Origin: Bryobacterales bacterium KBS 96
GTDB taxonomy: Bacteria > Acidobacteriota > Terriglobia > Bryobacterales > Bryobacteraceae
Reading direction: 5' to 3'
Assembly: GCA_000381625.1 (NCBI GenBank)
Contig: KB906767.1
Span: 3,057,304-3,121,303 of the forward strand
Length of the DNA: 64,000 nt
A program made the translations under genes and the position numbers. Positions 42,489 to 51,067 of the stretch are shown in pieces. A model generated the notes under the pieces. That model made no database searches and was not told the origin of the DNA. It worked only from the letters and a program-made list of their open reading frames with translations. The first letter of the stretch is position 1. The number at the start of each line of letters is the position of its first letter.

Positions 42489-44138
42489 GTGTTGCGCGAA
42501 GCGAACGAGGCGCCCGTCGCCGGGCCGGTTTCTAAAGGGCGTAAGATGGAAACCGGGATAGATATCCGATCCCGATTCACAATCCGGAGGCCCGTTTTGA
42601 AACGCAGTGGAGTAACGCGACGACATTTCTTCTATGGCAGCTTACTGGCTGGCGCAGTCCCCATCGCCGGCTTCGGCAGCAAGCCATCCTTGAAGATGTT
42701 GGGCTATAAATCGCCTAACGAGAAACTGAATATCGCTTCGATCGGCGCGGGCGGAAAGGCCGCAAGCGATATCCACGCGTGTGCCCACACGGAAAACATC
42801 GTAGCGCTATGCGATGTCGATGAGAACCGCGCGAAAAAGATCTACACGGAATACGAGCAAGTTCCCAAATACAAAGATTTCCGCGTGATGCTCGACAAAG
42901 AAGAGAAGAACATTGACGCCGTAATTGTCACCATCCCGGACTTCATGCATGCCACTGCGGCAACATGGGCCATGGAACGTGGAAAGCACGTCTATGTACA
43001 GAAGCCATTGGCCCATACCATCTGGGAGTGCCACGAACTCGCCGAGGCGGCGGCGAAATATGGCGTCGCCACCCAGATGGGGAACCAGGGTTATTCGAAC
43101 GAAGGAACACGCCAGTGCGCTGAAATGATCTGGGCCGGTGAAATCGGCAACGTTACCGAAGTGCACGCCTGGACAAACCGCCCCGTTTGGCCGCAAGGCA
43201 TCCCCGACCTTCCGCCCCCTTCTCCTGTCCCGAGCACTCTCGATTGGGATTTATGGCTCGGCATTGCGAAGGATCGCCCGTATAGCGATAAATATCTGCC
43301 CTTTAGCTGGCGCGGATTCTACGATTTCGGCTCCGGCGCACTTGGGGATATGGCTTGTCACATCTTGGGAGCCCCCAATATGGCCCTGCGGCTCGGCGCC
43401 CCAACCAGCGTCGAATGCGTCAAGCTGGAAGGACATAGCGACTACTATTACCCGACAAAAGCGGTCCTCCGGTTCGATTTTCCGGCCCGCGGCTCCATGC
43501 CGCCGGTGAAAATCTTCTGGCATAGCGGCATGCAAGAGCAGCCCGATATTCCAGGCGTGCCCAAAGGAGAAGTTCTCGGCGACTTGCGAAAGAACCAGCG
43601 GGGCGCAATGGATCAGGATCCCATCGAGCACTTACCTGAAATACAAGGCGGCATATTCACGCAAGCCTATTTCCAGCCTGGACCGGAAAACGAAGAACCG
43701 AACCCCCAGCCACCGCCGCAGCCGCAGTCCACCGATCCCAACGCAAAGCTCGATCAAAAGGTAGGCCGCCTGATATCCCAAGGCAGCAACGGCAGCCTGT
43801 TTATCGGCGACAAGGGCATGATCACGACGGGCACCTACGGCGAATACACACGCCTGCTCCCCGTCGAGAAGATGCGCGACTACCGCTTTCCCCCGGAATT
43901 TCTGGAACGCTCTCCGGGCCACTACCGTGACTGGATTCGCGCATGCAAGGGCGGCCGTCCGGCATGCTCGAATTTCAGCATTTCCGCGCCATTCACCCAA
44001 TGGATCAACCTCGGCGTACTCGCCGTGCGGCTCCAGACCAAGCTCGAATGGGATAACGAAAAGATGCGTATCACGAACAATTCAGAGGCGGACAAGCTTT
44101 TGAAACCTTCGTTCCGCAAGGGCTGGAGCATCAGCTAG
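42489..44138 (+). CDS. Tat-exported Gfo/Idh/MocA-family oxidoreductase
   Basis: 549 residues, long for the family. A twin-arginine signal (VTRRHFFYGSLLAGAVPIAG) follows about 40 residues; a shorter start at ATG 42546 or TTG 42597 is likely. The NAD-binding fold shows LNIASIGAGGKAASDIHACA and VALCDVDENRAKKIY, the catalytic-domain lead is HVYVQKPLAHTIWE, and the substrate half has FDFGSGALGDMACHILGAPN. A Pro/Gln-rich insert lies near residue 405. Exported members typically act on sugars in the periplasm, with cofactor bound tightly before export. It is divergent from the isomerase gene. Substrate unknown. Confidence 0.88.
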   Translation: MLREANEAPVAGPVSKGRKMETGIDIRSRFTIRRPVLKRSGVTRRHFFYGSLLAGAVPIAGFGSKPSLKMLGYKSPNEKLNIASIGAGGKAASDIHACAHTENIVALCDVDENRAKKIYTEYEQVPKYKDFRVMLDKEEKNIDAVIVTIPDFMHATAATWAMERGKHVYVQKPLAHTIWECHELAEAAAKYGVATQMGNQGYSNEGTRQCAEMIWAGEIGNVTEVHAWTNRPVWPQGIPDLPPPSPVPSTLDWDLWLGIAKDRPYSDKYLPFSWRGFYDFGSGALGDMACHILGAPNMALRLGAPTSVECVKLEGHSDYYYPTKAVLRFDFPARGSMPPVKIFWHSGMQEQPDIPGVPKGEVLGDLRKNQRGAMDQDPIEHLPEIQGGIFTQAYFQPGPENEEPNPQPPPQPQSTDPNAKLDQKVGRLISQGSNGSLFIGDKGMITTGTYGEYTRLLPVEKMRDYRFPPEFLERSPGHYRDWIRACKGGRPACSNFSISAPFTQWINLGVLAVRLQTKLEWDNEKMRITNNSEADKLLKPSFRKGWSIS

Positions 44139-44487
44139 CCGTTTCGAAGTTTTGAAGATCCCTTCGCCCCCCGATGTCAGAAGGTGAACTCCTTCGGTAT
44201 CGCGGGGCGACGTTCGTCCGCTCGAATAATCCGCTCTCCCCGCACGTCATACTTCCGTTTTCCCCATCCGGCATGTTATTGTTGCTTTCGTTCAGGGGAG
44301 CGCGCAACTGGCCGACCAGCCGGAAACGGGCTCAGTTCTGCAATGATTCGTGCAGAACACGCATTACGGAACTTGTCGACAGGGGGGATTCGAACCAGTG
44401 CTTTTGCCACCTTATGCCGCGGCAAATGAGCCGCGGAAACCCGCGCAGCAGACCGCATTGAAACCTTTTCGCCGGAGCACGGGCTGT
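44139..44487 (+). other. Leader region of the pyrophosphatase gene with two hairpins
   Basis: Of 349 bases, the last 155 are structured. GTTCTGCA (44335-44342) pairs with TGCAGAAC (44351-44358), and CCGCGGC (44417-44423) pairs with GCCGCGG (44430-44436). The open frame of the pyrophosphatase runs back to 44350, but the signal peptide starts at 44488, so this is better read as a leader or regulatory region. No known riboswitch is recognised. Confidence 0.45.
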
Positions 44488-46950
44488 ATGCATGGTCCGC
44501 TTTTAGCGGGTATCGTAGCCAGCGGACGCCTAGCTCGGCTTCTTTGCCTTTCATTCATTCTGTTTCTGCTCGTTCCAGCGCTTTCATGGGCTCAAGAGCC
44601 GAACAAAACCAGCGGCGAAGCGAATCTCATCGTACCCGACCTTCATCAGGCGAGGTTCTTCGGGGGCGCCATCGACGGATGGTATCTGCTGGCCTATAGC
44701 TTCATCATCGTTGCTCTTGGACTTCTGTTCGGCCTGGTAGTTTACCGCCAGCTTAAAAATCTGCCCGTGCACGAATCGATGCTGGAGATTTCGGAGCTGA
44801 TCTACGAAACCTGCAAGACATACCTGATCACGCAAGGCAAGTTCCTGGTGGTCCTCGAAATCTTTATCGGAATCATCATCATCGTGTATTTCGGAGTGCT
44901 CCAGCGTTTCGATGCTCTGAAGGTCTTCATTATTCTGCTGTTCAGCGTGATCGGCATTTGCGGAAGCTCGGGAGTGGCGTGGTTCGGCATTCGCGTGAAT
45001 ACGTTCGCCAATTCCCGCACTGCGTTCGCCAGTCTGCGCGGCAAGCCGTTCCCTTGCCACGAAATCCCGCTCAAGGCGGGCATGAGCATTGGCATGCTGC
45101 TGGTGAGCGTCGAGCTGATTTTGATGCTCATCATCTTGCTTTTCGTCCCCTCCGATTATTCCGGCCCCTGCTTCATCGGCTTTGCCATCGGCGAATCGCT
45201 CGGGGCGGCCGTGCTGCGCATCGCGGGCGGCATCTTCACCAAAATCGCGGATATCGGCGCGGATCTGATGAAGATCGTTTTCAAAATCAAGGAAGACGAC
45301 GCCCGGAATCCCGGCGTAATCGCCGATTGCACGGGCGACAATGCGGGCGATTCCGTAGGTCCGAGCGCCGACGGCTTCGAAACCTATGGCGTGACGGGCG
45401 TCGCGCTGATCACCTTCATCGTGCTTGCCGTACACAGCCCGCTCGTGCAAAGCCAGCTTCTCGTCTGGATTTTCGCCATGCGCGTCATGATGGTCGTTAC
45501 TTCCGGCGCGTCCTATTGGCTGAATGCCGTGATCGCCAAGAAACGGTACGGCAACGTGGACAAGATGAATTTCGAAGCGCCGCTGACCAGCCTTGTCTGG
45601 ATCACGTCGCTGGTGTCGATTGCCGGGACATACATCGTCTCCTATGCGATGGTGCCCGATCTCGGCGGCGACCCCTCGCTTTGGTGGAAGCTGTCCTGCG
45701 TGATTAGCTGCGGAACGCTAGCCGGCGCCATCATACCCGAATTGGTAAAAGTATTCACGTCCATGGAGTCGATCCACGTCGGCGAGGTAGTGGATTCTTC
45801 TCGAGAGGGAGGCGCATCCCTGAATATTCTTTCCGGATTCGTGGCGGGCAATATGAGCGCGTTCTGGCTCGGAATGGCGATCGTCGCGTTAATGGCGACG
45901 GCTTACGGTGTAAGCACGGCCGGCCTCGGCGGCGTAATGGTGGCGCCTGCGGTCTTCGCGTTCGGCCTGGTGGCTTTCGGCTTTCTCGGGATGGGTCCGG
46001 TGACGATCGCGGTGGATTCCTATGGCCCGGTCACCGACAATGCCCAGTCCGTCTACGAACTATCCACGATTGAACAGATCCCCGGCATCGAGCAGGACCT
46101 CAAAACGCGCTATGGATTCGATGTGGACTTCAGCACTGCCAAGGACAATCTGGAAGAAAACGACGGCGCCGGCAATACATTCAAAGCGACCGCCAAGCCG
46201 GTTCTGATCGGCACGGCAGTTGTCGGCGCAACGACCATGATCTTTTCGATCGTCGTTGCGCTTACCAATGGCTTACAGCCGAATCTCATCTCAAATCTTT
46301 CAATTCTCCATCCGCCGTTCTTGCTTGGGCTGATCACCGGCGGTGCTGTCGTCTACTGGTTTACCGGCGCATCCACCCAGGCGGTGACCACCGGCGCGTA
46401 CCGGGCTGTCGAATTCATCAAAGCGAACATCAAGTTGGAAGGCGTCACGAAGGCATCCGTGACTGACAGCAAGAAAGTAGTGGAGATCTGCACACGCTAC
46501 GCACAGATGGGCATGTTCAATATCTTCTTGTGCGTTTTCTTCATCACGCTTGCATTCGCGTTTGTAGAACCGTACTTCTTCATCGGTTACCTGATCTCGA
46601 TCGCAACATTCGGGCTGTATCAGGCGATCTTTATGGCTAATGCCGGAGGCGCATGGGACAACGCGAAGAAGATCGTGGAAACCGAACTCAAACAGAAAGG
46701 CACGGAACTGCACGACGCAACCGTAGTCGGCGATACCGTTGGCGACCCCTTCAAAGACACCTCTTCCGTAGCTTTGAATCCCATCATTAAGTTCACAACG
46801 CTCTTCGGACTTCTTGCCGTGGAACTGGCTGTTTCATTATCCGGAGGCGGCAAGTCGGCGCTGGGCTGGTTTCTCGCGGCCCTGTTTCTGCTGATCGCCA
46901 TGTACTTCGTCTGGCGCTCGTTCTACCGCATGAGAATCGGCACGGATTAA
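44488..46950 (+). CDS. hppA: Membrane-bound ion-translocating pyrophosphatase (divergent HppA)
   Basis: Integral membrane pump hydrolysing pyrophosphate to move H+ (or Na+). From the ATG at 44488 the 820 residues start with a signal-like helix ending LVPALSWAQ and then about 16 membrane helices. Substrate motifs are present but altered: DIGADLMKIVFKIKEDD where most relatives have DVGADLVGKVE, and GDNAGDSVGPSADGFETYGV where DNVGDCAGM is usual. The monovalent-cation determinant reads GNTFKATAK, with Lys 566 at the site that makes typical pumps K+-independent. These changes recall the divergent, Na+-regulated H+-pumping clade. The late motifs (VVGDTVGDPFKDTSSVALNP) are conventional. The ion pumped is inferred. 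Confidence 0.9.
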   Translation: MHGPLLAGIVASGRLARLLCLSFILFLLVPALSWAQEPNKTSGEANLIVPDLHQARFFGGAIDGWYLLAYSFIIVALGLLFGLVVYRQLKNLPVHESMLEISELIYETCKTYLITQGKFLVVLEIFIGIIIIVYFGVLQRFDALKVFIILLFSVIGICGSSGVAWFGIRVNTFANSRTAFASLRGKPFPCHEIPLKAGMSIGMLLVSVELILMLIILLFVPSDYSGPCFIGFAIGESLGAAVLRIAGGIFTKIADIGADLMKIVFKIKEDDARNPGVIADCTGDNAGDSVGPSADGFETYGVTGVALITFIVLAVHSPLVQSQLLVWIFAMRVMMVVTSGASYWLNAVIAKKRYGNVDKMNFEAPLTSLVWITSLVSIAGTYIVSYAMVPDLGGDPSLWWKLSCVISCGTLAGAIIPELVKVFTSMESIHVGEVVDSSREGGASLNILSGFVAGNMSAFWLGMAIVALMATAYGVSTAGLGGVMVAPAVFAFGLVAFGFLGMGPVTIAVDSYGPVTDNAQSVYELSTIEQIPGIEQDLKTRYGFDVDFSTAKDNLEENDGAGNTFKATAKPVLIGTAVVGATTMIFSIVVALTNGLQPNLISNLSILHPPFLLGLITGGAVVYWFTGASTQAVTTGAYRAVEFIKANIKLEGVTKASVTDSKKVVEICTRYAQMGMFNIFLCVFFITLAFAFVEPYFFIGYLISIATFGLYQAIFMANAGGAWDNAKKIVETELKQKGTELHDATVVGDTVGDPFKDTSSVALNPIIKFTTLFGLLAVELAVSLSGGGKSALGWFLAALFLLIAMYFVWRSFYRMRIGTD

Positions 46951-46970
46951 GCGGCGAAGCCGTTGCGGCC

Positions 46971-47035
46971 ATGGTGGCGCAGACACCATCTGCGCGCGGA
47001 GATTCGTGCCGGCATTCGGCCTCCCGCGCCACCAT
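46971..47035. repeat. Inverted repeat between hppA and csm5
   Basis: ATGGTGGCGC (46971-46980) and GCGCCACCAT (47026-47035) are perfect 10-base arms 45 bases apart, with a smaller CAGA/TCTG pair inside. It lies between the stops of two convergent genes and could help end both transcripts, though no T run is present. Confidence 0.45.
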
Positions 47036-47050
47036 CTCTGATGGTTCGCC

Positions 47051-48187
47051 CTATCCGAATTGCGCTCTGACCCAGCCAGCAAGATAGGCCGGTTGGCCCG
47101 CCGCAAAAACGACGCGCCGCGTCTTTGGAAACGGCGTGCCCTCTTTCAATGCGCGAGAAAATGCGGGAACCGTGCGCAGCACTTTGCGAAAGGCTTCGCT
47201 CTCCGTCCCCAGAAACGCGGATTTGGACACAAATCCGCCGCCCCAGCCCATGCAAAGAAGACAGGCATCGGGCATCCCTTTCGCTTGGTCCAATTGCTCG
47301 CGCAATTTCGATACGGATTGCTGAAGCGCCGGAAGACCTGAAGCTTGCGCGAAACGATCATGCATTTCCAACTGCGCGGACGCATACTCGTTAGCCGCCT
47401 TCAAAAACAAGTCGATGCCGGGAACCGAGCGCCAGCCCAAAGCCTTCAAGAGTTGCTGATCTTCCAGAAACTTTCTCTCGAACAACTCGCCATGGAATTC
47501 CGTACCGGGAATTGCCATTTCGGCAAACGCTGGCGTGGCATCGGCAATTCGATTATTGGGAACATTGCCGCGTCCCGCCACTTTCCAATTAAGCTGCGCA
47601 GAACCCGGCCGTAGGTCGATGTTCGCCACGCGCGTCATGTAGACCTTGAAGACGTTTCGCTCTACAGATTCCGAATCTCCCAGCCCGAAAATACGCGATT
47701 GCGATGCACCCGCCGTCATCTCCGGGCCTTCGGAAAGCCGCCGCGGCGGACGCTCGCCTTCGAGCGATGCCGCCAGCTTTTCCATCGTGGCGGGAGACCA
47801 TCGCGTGTAAACAAGCCCCGTTCGCAGCGCCCCCTTCAACGCGGACCCGGGCAAATACGCGCCTTTGTGATTTGCCGCGAATGTCGGGATAAACAGATAT
47901 TCCGCGTGTGTCTTATCCCAAACGGCTGTTGAGGACGTGTGCTCGAAGGGAATCCGGCGCTCCGAGAAGTTTTGCGCGAAACCGCCCCAGGAGGCGAAAT
48001 CCAGCTTGTCCGCTCTGCGCAATTGCGCCAGGTAGCCATCGAGCCGCGGTCCGCGCGACAGCAGCTTGAAAATGCGCGGCTGATCAAGCACGTTCACTTG
48101 ATCCTTCCACACCATGTAGTCGATAGGCGCGAGTTCCTGGCCACCACCGACCAATAGCGGAGTAAGGGCTGTGATCTTATATTTCAT
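47051..48187 (-). CDS. csm5: Type III-A CRISPR RAMP protein Csm5
   Basis: Cas7-like subunit that caps the 3' side of the Csm effector and helps crRNA maturation. From the ATG at 48187 (378 residues) it opens KYKITALTPLLVGGGQELAP, has AYLPGSALKGALRTGLVYTR (the RAMP Gly-rich pocket) and a helical C-terminal half with a further Gly-rich MGWGGGFVSKSAF. GGAGG lies 9 bases upstream of the ATG, and the ATG overlaps the csm4 stop by 11 bases. The longer reading to 48295 is antisense-like and unneeded. It is the last gene of the effector operon. Confidence 0.88.
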   Translation of the reverse strand: MKYKITALTPLLVGGGQELAPIDYMVWKDQVNVLDQPRIFKLLSRGPRLDGYLAQLRRADKLDFASWGGFAQNFSERRIPFEHTSSTAVWDKTHAEYLFIPTFAANHKGAYLPGSALKGALRTGLVYTRWSPATMEKLAASLEGERPPRRLSEGPEMTAGASQSRIFGLGDSESVERNVFKVYMTRVANIDLRPGSAQLNWKVAGRGNVPNNRIADATPAFAEMAIPGTEFHGELFERKFLEDQQLLKALGWRSVPGIDLFLKAANEYASAQLEMHDRFAQASGLPALQQSVSKLREQLDQAKGMPDACLLCMGWGGGFVSKSAFLGTESEAFRKVLRTVPAFSRALKEGTPFPKTRRVVFAAGQPAYLAGWVRAQFG

Positions 48188-49640
48188 GCTTGTCCTCCGC
48201 TTCATCCAATTTCTGGGATGCCGGAGTGTCGGTTTCGGTTGATAACTCCGAACCCGGTTCTTCTTCGCGTTCTTCTGGAATGCCCTCACTCGCAAACGGA
48301 GGGACGTGGTCAGGCGTTGCAGCCTCTTCTGCTTCGCGGCCCGTCCCTATGCCCGAAGCGGGCAGTTCTTCGAGATCGATAGTGGCCGGCGATTCCACGG
48401 CGTCGACCTGCTCTATTTGTTCTTCCTCTGGCGCCGGCAACGCTTCTCCACCGGCCTCTTCCGCCGTCTCTTCTGCCGCCTCATCCTCGGCGATCATTTC
48501 CTCGGTCACCGCGGCCTGGATAAGTTCAGGCGGTATTTCTTCGGGAACGGGAACCGGCTCCTCGGGAACTGCCGCAAAGTTGATCACCGGCAATTGCAGG
48601 CCAAGCGCTAATCCTGACCGGTACACCGGATGCGGAAAGTCGTTAGGAGCCACGTTGACAGCCGAGCCAACCGGGCTAACCGGCGATGCGATAACGGAGC
48701 CTTCCGTCACCATTCGAACCAGCTTTTTCTCTTTACCCGAACCGGCGGTGCTCTCGACACGCCCGCCGCGGAGAGTCACGGAATAACTTCCACCCGACCA
48801 GTCCACGGCGTCATCTGCCGCCGGAGAGAATAGCGATAGAAGCCAGTGTTGTGGCGGCGTGCCGTTGCCGCCAGATCCACCATTGGCCGGCGCCGTGGCC
48901 CGCGCGAGTTTCGGCATCAGAATCGCCGGCCACCGCCCGGTTTGAAATTCGGGCGCACCGGTCTGTCCCCAGCCGCTGCTCCGCCGTGCGCCGAATCCCG
49001 TGTCAGCCAATAGGCGAAAAGCGGACCGCAGAGGCTGACCCCACTTCGCCGCGGATTCTTCGTTCGCAAATCCCGCTATAGCCCACAGGCCGGCGGATGG
49101 CTCAAACTCGACGCAAGCGATTGAATGCGGATCGACGCCGGCGCCTAACCGGTCCACCGCGATCTGCCTGCGGCTCACAGTTCGAAACGGGCTCGATTGG
49201 GGCCGGTCGCGCCGCAGCAGGCATCCGCTCTCAGCGTCCGGGATCCACTGTTCCGCCAATATCCGCTGGCTCGTCAACAAAGTCTCCACCAGCGTCACGG
49301 GTACGAATTGCGCGGCTTTCCATCGCACCTTGGCGCCAAAAACCGAGCTCGCAATTCGTAGCGCCGCCGGCGGCGGCGGCCATAGCGTGGCGGGAGGCGG
49401 CACAAATAACGTATCGCCTTGAAATGGAAAAAGCGAACTGAACGCGACTTTGGGACGGGAAGCGCGCGCCGTTGCGTCGAGCCAGTCGTCGAGCAATCCC
49501 AGCCGCTCAAAGGCCAGCGTGACAGCCGAAAAAAGGCGATCGCTGCGATACAGCGTGTCCACGCGGTCAAGTCCACCTTCGCCTGGCCCGTAACGCCAGG
49601 GGCCAGCCGGCCGCAGACGGATTAGAAGTGCGGAAGTCAT
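48177..49640 (-). CDS. csm4: Type III-A CRISPR RAMP protein Csm4 with acidic C-terminal tail
   Basis: Cas5-like subunit that binds the 5' tag of the crRNA and holds Cas10. The RAMP core occupies about 1-357: it begins ALLIRLRPAGPWRYGPGEGG, continues DRVDTLYRSDRLFSAVTLAF, and has the Gly-rich loop DTGFGARRSSGWGQTG. The remaining 130 residues (358-487) are low-complexity, with about 40 Asp/Glu and only four Lys/Arg, giving 487 residues where Csm4 is normally about 300. The tail is in frame, ends in a proper stop overlapping csm5, and shows no sign of frameshift. It lies 73 bases after csm3. The tail's role is unknown. Confidence 0.87.
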   Translation of the reverse strand: MTSALLIRLRPAGPWRYGPGEGGLDRVDTLYRSDRLFSAVTLAFERLGLLDDWLDATARASRPKVAFSSLFPFQGDTLFVPPPATLWPPPPAALRIASSVFGAKVRWKAAQFVPVTLVETLLTSQRILAEQWIPDAESGCLLRRDRPQSSPFRTVSRRQIAVDRLGAGVDPHSIACVEFEPSAGLWAIAGFANEESAAKWGQPLRSAFRLLADTGFGARRSSGWGQTGAPEFQTGRWPAILMPKLARATAPANGGSGGNGTPPQHWLLSLFSPAADDAVDWSGGSYSVTLRGGRVESTAGSGKEKKLVRMVTEGSVIASPVSPVGSAVNVAPNDFPHPVYRSGLALGLQLPVINFAAVPEEPVPVPEEIPPELIQAAVTEEMIAEDEAAEETAEEAGGEALPAPEEEQIEQVDAVESPATIDLEELPASGIGTGREAEEAATPDHVPPFASEGIPEEREEEPGSELSTETDTPASQKLDEAEDKHEI

Positions 49641-49677
49641 TATGGCAATGGTGCGCGGTCGGGATTATGCGCGGCGT

Positions 49678-49693
49678 ACCGGCAAGCGCCGGT
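49678..49693. repeat. Hairpin between csm3 and csm4
   Basis: ACCGGC-AAGC-GCCGGT forms a 6-base-pair stem in the 73-base gap, the only sizeable gap of the operon. It may stabilise the upstream message or adjust subunit ratios. No T run is present, so it is unlikely to be a full terminator. Confidence 0.4.
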
Positions 49694-49713
49694 CTTACGC
49701 CACGCAAGCCGCC

Positions 49714-50547
49714 TCAGGCCAATTTCCCGGCGAAGTCCTCCGCTGCTGTCAATTGCTGCAGGGCCGCAAGATCGCCGCTTTCGAGAAGCGATACCTCACC
49801 TCCGCCCTTTGCGTAATAATCTTTGCCGCGCCACGCCAGCTTTAATCCTCCGAATCGCACGCGTCCGCTGCCGCGGCTTCCACCGCCGCCAAGTGCGTCG
49901 TCTTCGAGCAGCCGCAGTCCCTCCGCCACTCGCGCCAGCAATGGCTTATCCTCATCGCAAAGCACGTCGAAAACCAGTCGAAACGAAAAGCGCGCGCCCG
50001 AGGGAACGCGCTCCAGCGTGCGGGGGTTCGCCTGCGATGTAATCCGGTCGACCGCGTTTTCGCTCTTTACCTCCGTCAATTCGTCGTCTAGATTTTCACG
50101 CATCTGCGGTGTAATGCTATCCACCAGTAACGGCGCATCGTACACCGTGAGTCTCGCGGGCGTGGCGGTTGCCGCCTCGAGAGCTTCGCCGCTCACCTTT
50201 TCAATGCGTCCCGGATTCCGGCCGAACAAGATGCAGATCTCGTCGTCAGGCCGGTCACTCTGATGAATTCGCACTTCCTGGCCCTTCCGCTTCGACAGAT
50301 ACACCAGTTCCGACAGCACGGCCAATCCGGAGGTCTGCTCGAGCAGCGAGCGTAGACGCCCTCTCAGCGAACTTCCCGGAATGTACGGCAGACCGAAAGC
50401 ATCTTTGATGACCGGGTTATCTGCGCCTCCAATTTCGAGCGAGCCCTTTCCGGCGCCAATGTGCAGACCGGTTTCGCAGGTAATTTCGCCTTCGAGGATC
50501 ACCTTGCCTAAAAACGTAAGTTCAGTAGCCGCGGTATGCGAACTCAT
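49714..50547 (-). CDS. csm3: Type III-A CRISPR RAMP protein Csm3 (target RNA-cleaving backbone)
   Basis: Cas7-like subunit that forms the filament along crRNA and cleaves target RNA every six bases. The 277 residues show TCETGLHIGAGKGSLEIGGA then DNPVIKDAFGLPYIPGSSLR, the RAMP hallmark. The Asp at residue 43 (GGADNP) aligns with the catalytic Asp 33 of streptococcal Csm3, so slicing should be retained. The C-terminal Gly-rich loop is GGGGSRGSGRVRF. It starts 23 bases after csm2. Complete and of normal length. Confidence 0.93.
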   Translation of the reverse strand: MSSHTAATELTFLGKVILEGEITCETGLHIGAGKGSLEIGGADNPVIKDAFGLPYIPGSSLRGRLRSLLEQTSGLAVLSELVYLSKRKGQEVRIHQSDRPDDEICILFGRNPGRIEKVSGEALEAATATPARLTVYDAPLLVDSITPQMRENLDDELTEVKSENAVDRITSQANPRTLERVPSGARFSFRLVFDVLCDEDKPLLARVAEGLRLLEDDALGGGGSRGSGRVRFGGLKLAWRGKDYYAKGGGEVSLLESGDLAALQQLTAAEDFAGKLA

Positions 50548-50570
50548 GGATGAATTGTTCCTATTTCTTC

Positions 50571-51056
50571 TTATTCGTTGTAGGCGACAATAGCTTCGAA
50601 CAGGTCGCGGAAGCGCTCGTAGCCACGGGTGTCGTTTTTGCGCGTAACCTGCAGCAGCAACCGCTCAAGCGCATCCAGGCTGCGCAGCGAATGCCGCGCA
50701 ATCGTATACGCAAGCCGCGCGCGCACCATCACGAATTCGTGCTGCCGTTCGCCTTCAGGGGCACGGCAGGCGCGCCGCACGGCATTATAAAGCCGGCGAA
50801 GCTGGCTCTTGGTGCCCGAATCCATGTCGCGCATCCGGCTGACAACAATGTGAGCCTGGTTGTCCAAATAAAGACTGTCGCCGATCAGTTTGTCAATGTC
50901 GATCTCTGGCGGCCCTTCCAGGCGTTTGTCTCCGCCTCGCCGCGGATCGCCGCCTCGATATGGACCACCGCGTTCGCGGTCCTGCGGGCGTCCACCGCCG
51001 CCGCTCCTTGCTTCCCGAGGTGGACGGTTCTCCGTCTTCTGTTCAATCTCTGCCAT
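50571..51056 (-). CDS. csm2: Type III-A CRISPR small subunit Csm2 with RGG-rich N-terminus
   Basis: Cas11-like helical subunit lining the Csm complex. The C-terminal 110 residues are the Csm2 fold (SQLRRLYNAVRRACRAPEGE, RARLAYTIARHSLRSLDALE, RFRDLFEAIVAYN). The first 50 residues are a disordered, Arg/Gly-rich extension with repeated RGG (GGPYRGGDPRRGGDKR), not usual in Csm2. Such RGG boxes bind RNA or drive condensation in other proteins; that role here is inference. The gene lies 11 bases after cas10 and 23 before csm3. Confidence 0.88.
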   Translation of the reverse strand: MAEIEQKTENRPPREARSGGGGRPQDRERGGPYRGGDPRRGGDKRLEGPPEIDIDKLIGDSLYLDNQAHIVVSRMRDMDSGTKSQLRRLYNAVRRACRAPEGERQHEFVMVRARLAYTIARHSLRSLDALERLLLQVTRKNDTRGYERFRDLFEAIVAYNE

Positions 51057-51067
51057 CTCTTAGCCCC

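Noticed and set aside
44385-44405. A T-loop-like sequence (GGTTCGAATCC on the minus strand) suggesting a tRNA or tmRNA end
   Set aside because: The bases flanking the loop do not form a T stem, and there is no acceptor stem, anticodon arm or tag reading frame nearby.
44584-45450. A 288-codon open frame on the minus strand inside hppA
   Set aside because: It is antisense to a convincing membrane protein gene, rich in Asp, His and Arg as expected for a shadow of hydrophobic codons, and has no ribosome site or motif.
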